Shown here in pieces: positions 7,613 through 16,166 of a stretch of 64,000 bases of DNA. The position numbers were made by a program, and so were the translations under genes. Numbering within the stretch: position 1 is the stretch's first letter; each line of letters starts with the position of its first letter. Source of the DNA: AC-32 sp035518635 (lineage in GTDB: Bacteria > Actinomycetota > Thermoleophilia > Gaiellales > Gaiellaceae). Location: assembly GCA_035518635.1 (NCBI GenBank), contig DATIXI010000023.1, positions 1 to 64,000 on the forward strand, written 5' to 3'. The notes beneath the pieces were generated by a model. That model ran no database searches. It had not been told where the DNA came from and worked only from the letters and a program-made list of their open reading frames with translations.

Positions 7613-8404
7613 CTAGCCCCCCTTCGACGCTTCGAGGAACGCGGCGAGCTTCTGCAGGTCGGCCTCTCCGAGCGCCTGGAACGACGGCATCGGCGAGCCC
7701 GCGTTGACACAGCTCGGGCACTTGAGGTGGTCGATCTGGAACTGGATGCCCTTCCCCTTGGCGCCCTCGGCGGAGAGGTCTGGCGCGCCGAGGTTCGACC
7801 CGCCGGAGCCGAGGTAGGTGTGGCAGTTCGTGCAGCCGGACTCGGCGAAGAGCTTCGCACCCGCCACGGCGGCGGCGTTGTTCTGGAACCCCTGCTTCTT
7901 GGCCCAGCTCGGGACGGCGGCCTCGATCTCGCTCGCGATCGCCTCCTTCGCCGTTGCGCCCTTGTAGGTGAGCTCGCCCATCGCGAGCACCACCAGGGCC
8001 GCAGCCACGAGCACGACCGGCCTCCGCGACAGCCGCCGCTCGGTGCTGCGGTCGATGAACGGCAGCGCCAGGAGGAGGATCAGGCAGATCGTCGGGATCC
8101 CGACCGTGGCCAGGATGACCGTGTCGGGCCACTTGAAGATCCGGAGCAGGTAGAAGAGGAAGTAGAAGTACCAGTCGGGTCGCGGCACGAACGTCCGCGT
8201 GCCGGGGTCTGCCTCCGGGCCGATCAGCGAGCCGAGGATCGAGGTGTACTTCCAGACGATCGAGAGGCCGACGATCACGCACACGACGACGAGGCTCATC
8301 ACCGTGTCGTGGAACATCGCGTAGGGGAAGAACGGCTTCCCCTCCTTCTGGACGTCCTCCTTGTAGCGCTTGAAGCCTGCCCGACGCTCGTCCACGCTGC
8401 TCAT
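7613..8404 (-). CDS. qcrC: cytochrome bc complex subunit IV fused to c-type cytochrome (QcrC-like)
   Basis: This 263-residue protein joins a subunit IV half of cytochrome b to a cytochrome c domain. Residues 1-125 hold three membrane segments and the quinol-site motif PDWY near 76-79. A fourth membrane segment spans about 129-143. The haem c motif CTNCH lies near 191-195, with a plausible axial methionine in SPMPSF near 239. A second pair, CPSC near 229-232, lacks the histidine and may be a disulfide. The architecture is that of Bacillus QcrC rather than the diheme QcrC of most actinobacteria. Its ATG overlaps the cytochrome b stop. Confidence 0.9.
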   Translation of the reverse strand: MSSVDERRAGFKRYKEDVQKEGKPFFPYAMFHDTVMSLVVVCVIVGLSIVWKYTSILGSLIGPEADPGTRTFVPRPDWYFYFLFYLLRIFKWPDTVILATVGIPTICLILLLALPFIDRSTERRLSRRPVVLVAAALVVLAMGELTYKGATAKEAIASEIEAAVPSWAKKQGFQNNAAAVAGAKLFAESGCTNCHTYLGSGGSNLGAPDLSAEGAKGKGIQFQIDHLKCPSCVNAGSPMPSFQALGEADLQKLAAFLEASKGG

Positions 8405-9192
8405 TCGGTCGGCCTCCCGGGCAGGCCCGCGCGCGGCCGGGGCTGGACGAGTCCGGCGCGGGAAGGCGGAGGCTCCGGCTCGCGCTCGCGGCCTGCGGCC
8501 TCGTCCGACCACGGGGGCGAGGAAACGCCGAGACGCACGACGAGGTAGAGGTGGAGCCCGATCAGCGCCATCAGCGCGCCCGGTATGACGAGCATGTGCA
8601 GCGAGTAGAAGCGGGCGAGCGTGTCCGGCCCGATCTCGGCCCCGCCGCGTAAGAGCGAGGCGAGGAACGGCCCGACGAACGGCGCCGTCCCGTTGATGTT
8701 GATCGCGACCACCGTCGCCCAGTAGGCGGTCTGGTCGAACGGGAGCAGGTAGCCGGTCAGCCCCTCGAAGAGGCCGGTCGCGAGCAGGAGCACGCCCACG
8801 ATCCAGTTCAGCTCGCGCGGGTACTTGTAGGCGCCGAACAGGAACACGCGACCCATGTGCAGGAACATCAGGATGATGAAGACGCTCGCACCCCAGCGGT
8901 GCATCCCCCGCACCAGCCAGCCGAGCGTGACGTCGTTCGTGATGTGCTGGACCGAGCTGTGCGCTTCCGCGGGAGAGGGCTTGTAGTACATCGCCAGGAT
9001 CACACCGGTCACGAGCTGGACGATGAATGCGGTCAGCGTCGCCGAGCCGAGCGTGTGGAACCAGTTCGTGTCACCCGGGACCTTGCGGAAGAGGAAGTAC
9101 TTGACCCCGCCGACGATCCCCGAGCGCTCCTCGAGCCAGTCGAGCGGGTACATGACCGCCTGCTTCGTCTTGCTCGGGGGCTTGCGCGCCAT
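8401..9192 (-). CDS. qcrB: cytochrome b6-type subunit of menaquinol oxidising bc complex
   Basis: The 263-residue split cytochrome b carries four core helices. Haem-ligand histidines occur as HRWGASVFIILMFLH (13 residues between them) and HMLVIPGALMALIGLH (14 between), and the latter spacing is the b6 type. The position equivalent to the cysteine that attaches haem ci (cn) in b6 and Bacillus QcrB is Thr47 in WFHTLGSATL, so that haem is probably not covalently bound. ATGA overlaps link it to the Rieske gene upstream and the subunit IV-cytochrome c gene downstream. Confidence 0.92.
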   Translation of the reverse strand: MARKPPSKTKQAVMYPLDWLEERSGIVGGVKYFLFRKVPGDTNWFHTLGSATLTAFIVQLVTGVILAMYYKPSPAEAHSSVQHITNDVTLGWLVRGMHRWGASVFIILMFLHMGRVFLFGAYKYPRELNWIVGVLLLATGLFEGLTGYLLPFDQTAYWATVVAININGTAPFVGPFLASLLRGGAEIGPDTLARFYSLHMLVIPGALMALIGLHLYLVVRLGVSSPPWSDEAAGREREPEPPPSRAGLVQPRPRAGLPGRPTE

Positions 9193-10100
9193 CAGTGCGG
9201 AGGCTGGAGCGGGTAGAGCCAGGCCTCGGGGCCGTCGACGTGCTGCCCGGGGCCGGTGAGAACGTACTTCGTGATCTGCGCGTTGGCGCCCGTGCCCTCG
9301 ACGTGCGAGACGCTGTACAGGCTCTGGAGGACGAGGCGGCCGTCGACGATCGAGAACTCGAAGCGGTTGAGCGCGTGCGTCGGCGGGCCGGCGATCCGGT
9401 TCCCCTCCTGGTCGTAGGCGCCGCCGTGGCACGGGCAGATGAAGCCGGCCGCGGGCAGCGACGGGACGAGCGTCACCGGCCCGTGCTTCGTCGGGACCTT
9501 CTTCTGCTCCTTGTCGAAGGTCGGCCCGCCCGGCTGGACGGGGCAGCCGAGGTGCACGCAGCGGTTCGAGATGCACGTGAAGCTCGGCTCGCCGTCCTTC
9601 GGGCCGTTGTAGCGGATGAACGCGGAGCGGTGGCCGATCGTGCCCGTGTGGGGATCGGACTGGAACGTGGCGATCATGTACTGGCCCTCCGGGAAGTTCT
9701 CGATCGGGCCGAGGTCGACGTCGTGGCCGTGCTGCTTCAGGAACGCATTCAGCACCGAGGCGGCGAGCACCGGGGCGGTGACGATCAGGCCGATCAGGGC
9801 GCCGATCGCGATCGTGGCCGTCTCGAGGAAGACGTTGCGCGGGAAGCGCTCGGCCGGCTCCTCCCCGGCGGCCGGCGTGGCCTCAGCCTCGGCCGCTTCG
9901 GCCTCGGGAGCGCGATGCCCCGACGCGACGTCGCGGGCCCAGAGGAAGCCGAAGATCGCGAAGAGCGCCGCGCCGACCGCGACCGCAACCCAGCTGACGA
10001 CGAGCCCGACGAGAAGACAGACAACCCCGACGGCTAGGCCGATGGGCCACAGGCTCGGCGTGGGCTGATCCCGCTGCCCATCCCCTTCTGGGGGTTCCAC
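9192..10100 (-). CDS. qcrA: Rieske iron-sulfur subunit of cytochrome bc complex
   Basis: This 302-residue subunit carries the 2Fe-2S cluster that accepts the first electron from menaquinol. The cluster motifs are CVHLGC and CPCHGGAYD, with both Cys-His pairs intact. The N-terminal 130 residues contain two adjacent hydrophobic helices, an acidic alanine-rich linker and a third helix, the multi-helix anchor seen in actinobacterial QcrA. It starts with GTG at 10100 and heads the rieske-b-IV/c gene order. A 75-base gap separates it from ubiD. Confidence 0.92.
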   Translation of the reverse strand: MEPPEGDGQRDQPTPSLWPIGLAVGVVCLLVGLVVSWVAVAVGAALFAIFGFLWARDVASGHRAPEAEAAEAEATPAAGEEPAERFPRNVFLETATIAIGALIGLIVTAPVLAASVLNAFLKQHGHDVDLGPIENFPEGQYMIATFQSDPHTGTIGHRSAFIRYNGPKDGEPSFTCISNRCVHLGCPVQPGGPTFDKEQKKVPTKHGPVTLVPSLPAAGFICPCHGGAYDQEGNRIAGPPTHALNRFEFSIVDGRLVLQSLYSVSHVEGTGANAQITKYVLTGPGQHVDGPEAWLYPLQPPH

Positions 10101-10175
10101 CCGGCGCGCCTCCCCTTTCCTAGTTTGATCCCGCGTGTTTTGCGGCGTCGATTCAATCGTCGCAGGTCTGCGCCG

Positions 10176-11672
10176 TCAACGACGTAACAGTTGGCGCAAC
10201 GCGTCCGCCGACCCATCCTGCGCGGCGCCCGGCACTCCGAGCCCGTATTCCGCCCAGCGCTCGTCGACCAGGCGCCGGATTTCCTCGCTCATCCGGATCT
10301 CGTCCGGCCACGGGCGCGCGCCCTCCGAAGGGCCCTTGTGCGTTGCGTCGATCCCGATCTTGCCGCCGTAGAACTGCATCGACGGCGCGTGGTCGAGGTG
10401 GTCGAGCGGCCCCTCCGAGAGGAGGACGTCCCGCTTCGGGTCGACGTTGGCGCAGACGCGGAAGAAGACCTCCTCGTAGTCGTGGACGTCGACCCACTCG
10501 TCCACCACGACGACCGCCTTCGTGAGGCTGAGCAGGCCGAGCCCCCACACGGCGTGCATCACCTTCTGCGCCTGGCCGGGGAAGCTCTTGCGGATCGAGA
10601 CCAGGCAGCAGTTGTGGAACGCGCCCGCCACGGGCAGGTCGTAGTCAACGAGCTCCGGGACGCTCATCCGGATCGCGGGCAGGAAGAGGCGCTCGGTCGC
10701 CTTGCCGAGCCACGCGTCCTCGGCGGGCGGCTTCCCGACGACGATCGACGGATAGATCGCGTCACGCCGCATCGTGACGGCGTCCACGTGGAAGACGGGG
10801 AACGGCTCGGGCGCCGTGTAGTAGCCGGTGTGGTCACCGAACGGGCCCTCCTCGGTGAGCTCGTCCTTGAGGATGTGGCCCTCGAGCACGATCTCGGCGT
10901 TCGCAGGAACCTCGAGGTCGACGGTCGTCGCCTGCACCAGCTCGACCGGCTCGCCGCGCAGGAAACCGGCCAGCATCAGCTCGTCCACGTGCTTCGGGAG
11001 CGGCGCGCTCGCCGCGTACGCCGTGATCGGGTCGAGGCCGAGCGCGACGGCGACCTCCATCCGGCCGTCGGTCATCAGGTAGTCGGCGCGGCCGTCCTTG
11101 TGGATCTGCCAGTGCATCGCCGTCGTGCGCCCGTCGAGCACCTGCATCCGGTACATGCCCACGTTGCGGCCGCCCGTGCGCGGGTCCTTCGTGATCACCG
11201 CGGGCAGGGTGATGAACGGCGCCGCGTCGCCCGGCCAGCAGGTCTGGACCGGGAGCGCACCGAGATCGACCTCGTCGCCCGTGAGTACGACCTCCTGCGC
11301 GGGGCCGCTGCGGGCGGTCTTCGGCTGCGAGTCCGCGATCGACTTCAGCTTCTTCAGCCCCCGCACCTTCTCGGCGAGGCCCTGCGGCGGCTGCATCTCG
11401 AGCACGTCGCCGAGCTTCGCGCCCGCCTCGTCCAGGGTCTCGACGCCGAGCGCGAGGCACATCCGCCGCTCGGTGCCGAACTGGTTGATCAGGAGCGGGT
11501 GGCTAGCGCCTATGACACTCTCGAAGAGGAGCGCGGGCCCACCCGCCTTGACCACGCGGTCGGTGATCTCGGTGATCTCGAGGTGCGGGTCGACCTCTGC
11601 CTGCACGCGAACGAGCTCTCCCTCGCGCTCGAGCAGCGCGATCCAGTCGCGGAGGTCGCGTGCTGGCGCCAC
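10176..11672 (-). CDS. ubiD: UbiD family decarboxylase (MqnL-type)
   Basis: The 498-residue prenyl-FMN-dependent decarboxylase matches the UbiD fold along its length, including GRNVGMYRMQVLDGRTTAMHWQ cofactor-site residues and the EGPFGDHTGYY segment. In a futalosine-pathway genome the natural substrate is the prenylated 1,4-dihydroxy-6-naphthoate intermediate (MqnL), not 4-hydroxybenzoate; that assignment rests on context (MqnA, UbiX, MenG nearby). GTG start at 11672. It is divergent from the epimerase gene at 11701 with only 28 bases between them. Confidence 0.88.
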   Translation of the reverse strand: MAPARDLRDWIALLEREGELVRVQAEVDPHLEITEITDRVVKAGGPALLFESVIGASHPLLINQFGTERRMCLALGVETLDEAGAKLGDVLEMQPPQGLAEKVRGLKKLKSIADSQPKTARSGPAQEVVLTGDEVDLGALPVQTCWPGDAAPFITLPAVITKDPRTGGRNVGMYRMQVLDGRTTAMHWQIHKDGRADYLMTDGRMEVAVALGLDPITAYAASAPLPKHVDELMLAGFLRGEPVELVQATTVDLEVPANAEIVLEGHILKDELTEEGPFGDHTGYYTAPEPFPVFHVDAVTMRRDAIYPSIVVGKPPAEDAWLGKATERLFLPAIRMSVPELVDYDLPVAGAFHNCCLVSIRKSFPGQAQKVMHAVWGLGLLSLTKAVVVVDEWVDVHDYEEVFFRVCANVDPKRDVLLSEGPLDHLDHAPSMQFYGGKIGIDATHKGPSEGARPWPDEIRMSEEIRRLVDERWAEYGLGVPGAAQDGSADALRQLLRR

Positions 11673-11700
11673 GAATGTGAGTCTATGCAGCAGAGACTCG

Positions 11701-12603
11701 ATGCAGGTCTACGTCACTGGAGCCGCGGGCTTCATCGGCTCGCACGTCACCCGCGAGCTGCGCGCGCGGGGCGCCGAGGTGCGGGACGACTTCGTCGAGC
11801 TCGGCGACCGCGTGGGGCTCGAGCGCGCGATGGCCGGCTGCGACGCGGTCGTCCACGTCGCCGCGTTGTACAGCTTCGACGACCCGGCCGAGGAGCTCGA
11901 GCGGGTGAACGTCGAAGGGACGCGCAACGTGCTCGACGCCTGCGCGGCACAGGGCGTGCGGCGGCTCGTCCACACGAGCTCGGCCGGCACGTGCGGGCCC
12001 GTGCCCGGGCGGCCGGCGACCGAGGACGACGCGCCGCTCGACTGGGAGCTCTCCGTCCCGTACAAGCGGACGAAGCTCGCAGCGGAGCGGCTCGTGCTCG
12101 AGGCGGCGCGCGGCGGCCTCGACGCGGTCGTCGTCAACCCGACGACGCCTGTCGGCGACGGTGACCTGCGGCCGACTCCGACCGGCCGGATGATCCGCGG
12201 CGCCGCGGGAGGCCGCTACCGCGCCTTCCTCGACATCGGGCTGAACGTCGTGGACGTGCGCGATGTCGCCCGCGGCCACGCGCTCGCGTTGGAGCGCGGC
12301 CGGAGCGGCGAGCGCTACCTCCTCGGCGGCGCCGACCTCACGCTGGAGGAGCTGTTCGCGGCCGTGTGCGCCCTCGCCGGGCGGCCGCGGCCCCGTCTAC
12401 GCGTCCCGTACGTGCTCGTGCGGGCGGGAGCCTGGGCAGGCGCGATCAACCGGCATGAGGCGCGGCTGGCCCGCCTGCCCGCGTACTTCTCGTCCGCGAA
12501 GGCAGAGCGCGAGCTCGGCTACCGGCCGGGCCCGGTCGAGCCCGCTCTCGCGCGCGCCGTCGAGGAGGCGCTCATTGGTGGCGGTGGCGCAGCCAGTGGG
12601 TGA
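11701..12603 (+). CDS. NAD-dependent epimerase/reductase, HpnA-like
   Basis: This short-chain dehydrogenase of the extended type has 300 residues. The NAD-binding motif is VTGAAGFIGSHV near 4-15 and the catalytic YxxxK is YKRTK. Its VVNPTTPVGDGDLRPTPTGRMI and SGERYLLGGADLTLEE segments closely resemble hopanoid-associated sugar epimerase HpnA. The region between the first strand and the second motif is about 20 residues shorter than I expect for HpnA, so substrate use may differ. Its 3' end overlaps a convergent 51-residue membrane-peptide gene by 32 bases. Confidence 0.75.
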   Translation: MQVYVTGAAGFIGSHVTRELRARGAEVRDDFVELGDRVGLERAMAGCDAVVHVAALYSFDDPAEELERVNVEGTRNVLDACAAQGVRRLVHTSSAGTCGPVPGRPATEDDAPLDWELSVPYKRTKLAAERLVLEAARGGLDAVVVNPTTPVGDGDLRPTPTGRMIRGAAGGRYRAFLDIGLNVVDVRDVARGHALALERGRSGERYLLGGADLTLEELFAAVCALAGRPRPRLRVPYVLVRAGAWAGAINRHEARLARLPAYFSSAKAERELGYRPGPVEPALARAVEEALIGGGGAASG

Positions 12604-12727
12604 GCTGGCCCAGCGCGATGACGCCGACGAAGATCAGGCCCACGACGAGCATCGCCGTGATCACCTTCTTGCCCTCCTCGGCGGCCGTCTCGACCGCGAG
12701 CGGGACCATCAGCGCCAGAAGCGGCAT
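12572..12727 (-). CDS. single-pass membrane peptide, 51 aa
   Basis: The product is a 51-residue peptide with one clear transmembrane helix (VITAMLVVGLIFVGVIALGQ) and a basic histidine-rich end (THWLRHRHQ). An N-terminal hydrophobic stretch MPLLALMVPLAV could be a second, shorter helix. I recall near-identical small proteins annotated in Gaiella-like genomes, but none has a function. It lies just downstream of the CTG-started gene and overlaps the epimerase 3' end by 32 bases. Confidence 0.55.
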   Translation of the reverse strand: MPLLALMVPLAVETAAEEGKKVITAMLVVGLIFVGVIALGQLTHWLRHRHQ

Positions 12728-12737
12728 CGGCGCGACT

Positions 12738-13223
12738 CTACTCCACCCGCCGCCGGTGAGCCTCGAGGGCCCGCACGACCGGCTCGGCACCGTCGGCCGT
12801 CCAGCCGGACCGCGCTGCCGGCCCCTCGCCGAGCGTGGACGCGGTCGCGGCCCAGGCCTCGCCGTCGCCGGCAAGGCCGTCGGCGCGTAGCTGTGCGCAG
12901 AGCGAGATGAGCGCGGCGAGATCGGCCACCGCCTCGACCGTCCCGGACTCCGCGACGCGCACCAGGCCGTGCGCGTAGAGGTAGTCGCCGAGGAGCAGCG
13001 CGGTGTCGTCGTCCTGGGGCGCGAACAGCCGCGAGCGGCCGTAGTGGAGCAGGTAGCCCTCGTAGATCGTCTCGAGGCCGAGGCAGTACCGCTCAGCCGC
13101 GAGCGTCGAGAAGACCGGCTCGAGCTCGCGCTCGTCCTCCGGGCGCAGCGCATCCGCCCAGAGGGCGCTCTCGGCGGCGGCGTCCCGGGCGATCGTCTCC
13201 CACGGTCCGGCCGCTACGACCAG
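12738..13223 (-). CDS. conserved hypothetical helical protein with probable CTG start
   Basis: This frame is convincingly coding: it has an AERYCLGLETIYEGYLLHYGRSRLF core, LLLGDYLYAHGLVRVAE and LAALISLCAQLRADG, a mostly helical protein I associate with Gaiella-type genomes. No in-frame ATG, GTG or TTG occurs between the hemB body and about position 12960. CTG 13223 has AGGAG (13232-13236, reverse strand) eight bases upstream and overlaps the hemB 3' end by 10 bases, so I use it (161 residues). A CTG at 13244 is the alternative. Function unknown. Confidence 0.65.
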   Translation of the reverse strand: MVVAAGPWETIARDAAAESALWADALRPEDERELEPVFSTLAAERYCLGLETIYEGYLLHYGRSRLFAPQDDDTALLLGDYLYAHGLVRVAESGTVEAVADLAALISLCAQLRADGLAGDGEAWAATASTLGEGPAARSGWTADGAEPVVRALEAHRRRVE

Positions 13224-14176
13224 CTCGCGAGCTCCTTCGTCCAGTAGGAGACGACGAGGTCCGCGCCGGCGCGCACGATCGCCGTCAGCGACTCGACCGC
13301 CGCCTGCCGCTCGTCGATCCAACCGCGCGCCCCGGCCGCCTTGAGCATCGCGTACTCGCCCGAGACGTTGTAGGCGCCGACCGGAAGGTCGAACCGCTCG
13401 CGGGCCGCGCGGATCACGTCGAGGTTCGGCAGCGCCGGCTTGACGATCAGCGCATCCGCGCCCTCGCGCACGTCCAGCTCGCACTCCCGCAGCGCCTCGC
13501 GCACGTTCGCGGGATCCATCTGGTAGCCGCGCCGGTCGCCGAACGCGGGCGCCGACTCGGCCGCTTCGCGGAACGGCCCGTAGAACGCGGAGGCGTACTT
13601 CGCCGCGTAGGAGACGATCGGCGTCTGCTCGAGCCCCACGTCGTCGAGCGCCGAGCGGATCGCGCCCACCCGTCCGTCCATCATGTCGCTCGGGCAGACG
13701 GCGTCGGCTCCGGCCTCGACGTGGCTGATCGCCGTCCGGGCGAGCAGGTCGAGGGTGGCGTCGTTGTCGATCTCCTCGCCGTCGAGCACACCGCAGTGGC
13801 CGTGCGAGGTGTACTCGCACAGACAGACGTCGGTCAGCAGGAGAAGCCCCGGCGACGCCTCTCGGAGCGCCCTTAGCGCGCGCTGGACGACCCCGTCCTC
13901 GTCCCAGGCCCCGGAACCCTCGGCGTCCTTCTCGTCCGGGATGCCGAACAGGAGGACGGCGCGCACGCCGAGCCGCTCGAGCTCGTGCGCCTCGCCCTCC
14001 AGGTCCTCGACCGCATGCCGCCCGAGCGCCGGCAGGTCCGGGTTCTGCTCGTTCGTCGGCCCGACGAAGAGCGGGAAGACGAAGTCCTCCAGATCCAGGC
14101 GCGTCTCGCGCACGAGCGAGCGCAGCCGGTCGCTTCGCCGGAAGCGCCGCAACCGCGTCGTGGGGAACGCATTCAC
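13214..14176 (-). CDS. hemB: delta-aminolevulinic acid dehydratase (porphobilinogen synthase)
   Basis: HemB condenses two 5-aminolevulinate molecules into porphobilinogen for haem and corrin synthesis. The 320-residue protein has the zinc-type cysteine motif in DVCLCEYTSHGHCG, the first catalytic lysine in SYAAKYASAFYGPFREA and the Schiff-base lysine in IVKPALPNLD. It starts at GTG 14176, overlapping the stop of the ABC permease gene (GTGA). The presence of a c-type cytochrome complex nearby fits a need for haem, but no other haem gene is in the window. Confidence 0.93.
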   Translation of the reverse strand: MNAFPTTRLRRFRRSDRLRSLVRETRLDLEDFVFPLFVGPTNEQNPDLPALGRHAVEDLEGEAHELERLGVRAVLLFGIPDEKDAEGSGAWDEDGVVQRALRALREASPGLLLLTDVCLCEYTSHGHCGVLDGEEIDNDATLDLLARTAISHVEAGADAVCPSDMMDGRVGAIRSALDDVGLEQTPIVSYAAKYASAFYGPFREAAESAPAFGDRRGYQMDPANVREALRECELDVREGADALIVKPALPNLDVIRAARERFDLPVGAYNVSGEYAMLKAAGARGWIDERQAAVESLTAIVRAGADLVVSYWTKELASWS

Positions 14177-15501
14177 GCCAACAATCTACGCGCTCCCAGG
14201 CGCGCCAGCCCGCCGAAGACCGCGCCGAGAGCGATCAGCCAGGCCGCCTGCCGGACGACCTCGTCCCACGGGTGCAGCTCCCAGAGAGCGGCGCTGAAGA
14301 ACTGGTAGGCGTGCGTGAACGGGAGCGCAGCGCTCGCCCAGCCGGCAGGCGGGACGATCTCGGAGGGGATCAGCCCGAGGAAGACGATCGGCATCACGAC
14401 CAGCAGCGCGACGAGCGACGCGGTTCGGGCTTCACGCGTCAGTGCGCCGATCAGCGCTCCGAGCGCGCCGAGCGACCCGCCCGCGAGCACGAGGCCGAGC
14501 ACGAGCAGCGGCAGGCGTGCCCACGGCTCGCCGCCGGTCACGTTCCCGACCTCGATCACCACCCCGAACGCGAGCGCGATCGCGAGGCCGAGCACGAGCG
14601 CGAGCCCCGCCGCCAGCACCACCTTCGCCCACACGAGCTGGCCGAGGCCGACGAGCCCGCGCGCGAGCCGGCCGATTACGTTCTCGTCCCGCTCGGCCGC
14701 GAGCGACCCTGCCGCGAACATCAGGGTCAGGAACGTGATCGTCACCGCGAGCGTGTAGGCCTGGACCTGGGCCGAGAGCACCTGCGTCCGCCCGCGCGAG
14801 TGCGTGTACGAGATCTCGATCGGGTGGGCGACCGCGCGCATCGCGCCGCCGGTGTCGGCGAGCCCGAGCCGCGCGTCCTGGATGAAGTCCTCGAGGCCCC
14901 GCACCTCCGGGGTCTGCGGCATCCGCTCGAGCAGCTTCTGCGAGCGCTCGAGGCCGAGCACGTTGAACTGCCGCCCGAGGATCACGCCGTTCCCGCCCTT
15001 GAGGATCAGGTCGACGTACTTGAGGTTGCTGCCGATGTAGGCCCGCTGGAGCTGGCGGTTCAGCGAGTACACGAGCGCCTGCACCTGCTGGTTCACGCGC
15101 GAGGAGATCGTCCCGCGCGAGAGCTCGACCTCGAGCTTCGGGCTCTGCACCATCCCCTTGAGCGTCGCCACGAACCCGGGCGGGACCGTCACGGCCGCCA
15201 CGATCTTGCCGTCGCGCAGCTGCCGGTCGGCGTCGTCGGGCGAGAGGCGTACGAGGTCGACGTTCTTGCTCACCTCGCCGATCGTGCGGTCGACGTGGAA
15301 GCGGTGGCCGCCGATCACGACCGTCTCCGGCAGGTTGTCCTCGTCAACGAGCGCGACCCGCGGCTTGGAGCTCCCGTAGCTCGCGACGAGGACGAGGAGC
15401 GCGGCGATCGCGACCGGGTACGCGAGCAGGATCGTGAGCAGCAGCGGCGAACGAATCAGCACGAGCGCGTCCTTGCGGAGGACGAGAAAAGCCCGATTCA
15501 T
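14173..15501 (-). CDS. ABC-2 type permease with large extracytoplasmic loop
   Basis: The 442-residue permease has one N-terminal membrane helix (residues about 18-38), a large soluble loop of around 200 residues, and five or more C-terminal helices, the layout of ABC-2 family exporters such as YhgE/Pip- and NatB-like proteins. It follows its ATPase gene with an ATGA overlap and precedes hemB with GTGA. The exported compound is unknown. A link to haem or tetrapyrrole handling is possible from context only. Confidence 0.85.
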   Translation of the reverse strand: MNRAFLVLRKDALVLIRSPLLLTILLAYPVAIAALLVLVASYGSSKPRVALVDEDNLPETVVIGGHRFHVDRTIGEVSKNVDLVRLSPDDADRQLRDGKIVAAVTVPPGFVATLKGMVQSPKLEVELSRGTISSRVNQQVQALVYSLNRQLQRAYIGSNLKYVDLILKGGNGVILGRQFNVLGLERSQKLLERMPQTPEVRGLEDFIQDARLGLADTGGAMRAVAHPIEISYTHSRGRTQVLSAQVQAYTLAVTITFLTLMFAAGSLAAERDENVIGRLARGLVGLGQLVWAKVVLAAGLALVLGLAIALAFGVVIEVGNVTGGEPWARLPLLVLGLVLAGGSLGALGALIGALTREARTASLVALLVVMPIVFLGLIPSEIVPPAGWASAALPFTHAYQFFSAALWELHPWDEVVRQAAWLIALGAVFGGLARLGARRLLA

Positions 15502-16166
15502 GCGAACAGAGTGTCCGCCTGCGTTCGGTCGTACTCGTCGGCCGGGCCGGAGAAGACGACCCGCCCGTCGCGGAGCGCCGCCACGTGGCTCGCGTGGCGC
15601 TCGATCTCCTCGAGGTTCTGCGTCGCCAACACGAGGGCGCCGCCCGCCTCTCGCAGCGCGCCCACGCGCTCCCAGAGCCGGCGGCGCTGCTCGGGGTCGA
15701 GCGCGGCCGTCGGCTCGTCCAGGAGCAGGACGTCCGGCTTGCCGAGGAACGCGATCGCGAGGTTGAGACGCTGGCGGTTGCCGACCGAGAGATTCGCGCT
15801 CGGCGAGCGCTTTGTCGGGAGGTCGAACTCGGCGAGCAGGCGAGCCGCCGCCTCCTCGGGATCCGGCTCGGACTCCAGCCGCGCGAACAGCTCGAGGTTC
15901 TCGCGCGCGGAGAGCCGGCCGTACTGCGCCGGCCGCTGCGGCGCCCAGCCGACCTTGACCCCCTTGCGGCGCTCGATACGACCGACGCTCGTCTCGAGCG
16001 CCCCGGCCAGGAGCGCGAGCAGCGTCGACTTCCCGGCACCGTTGGGTCCGGCGAGCGCGACCCCGTCGCCCTCGCGTACCTCGAGCTCGACCGGCTCGAG
16101 CGCGGTCGTCTGGCCGAACCTCCGGCCGACCCCGCGGGCGGCGAGCAACGGCTGGGCCGAGCTCAC
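15498..16166 (-). CDS. ABC transporter ATP-binding protein
   Basis: This compact 222-residue ATPase has Walker A AGPNGAGKSTLL near 40-51, signature LSVGNRQRL and Walker B VLLLDEPTAALDPEQ. The usual switch histidine position reads ATQNLEEIERH: asparagine replaces histidine, a deviation to note because that histidine normally supports hydrolysis. GTG start 16166 overlaps the stop of the upstream permease gene (GTGA). It pairs with the ABC-2 permease downstream. Confidence 0.88.
   Translation of the reverse strand: MSSAQPLLAARGVGRRFGQTTALEPVELEVREGDGVALAGPNGAGKSTLLALLAGALETSVGRIERRKGVKVGWAPQRPAQYGRLSARENLELFARLESEPDPEEAAARLLAEFDLPTKRSPSANLSVGNRQRLNLAIAFLGKPDVLLLDEPTAALDPEQRRRLWERVGALREAGGALVLATQNLEEIERHASHVAALRDGRVVFSGPADEYDRTQADTLFA

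Noticed and set aside
10101..10175. A possible small gene between ubiD and the Rieske gene
   Set aside because: The open frames there are short, arginine-rich and without a ribosome site, and they overlap the flanking genes.
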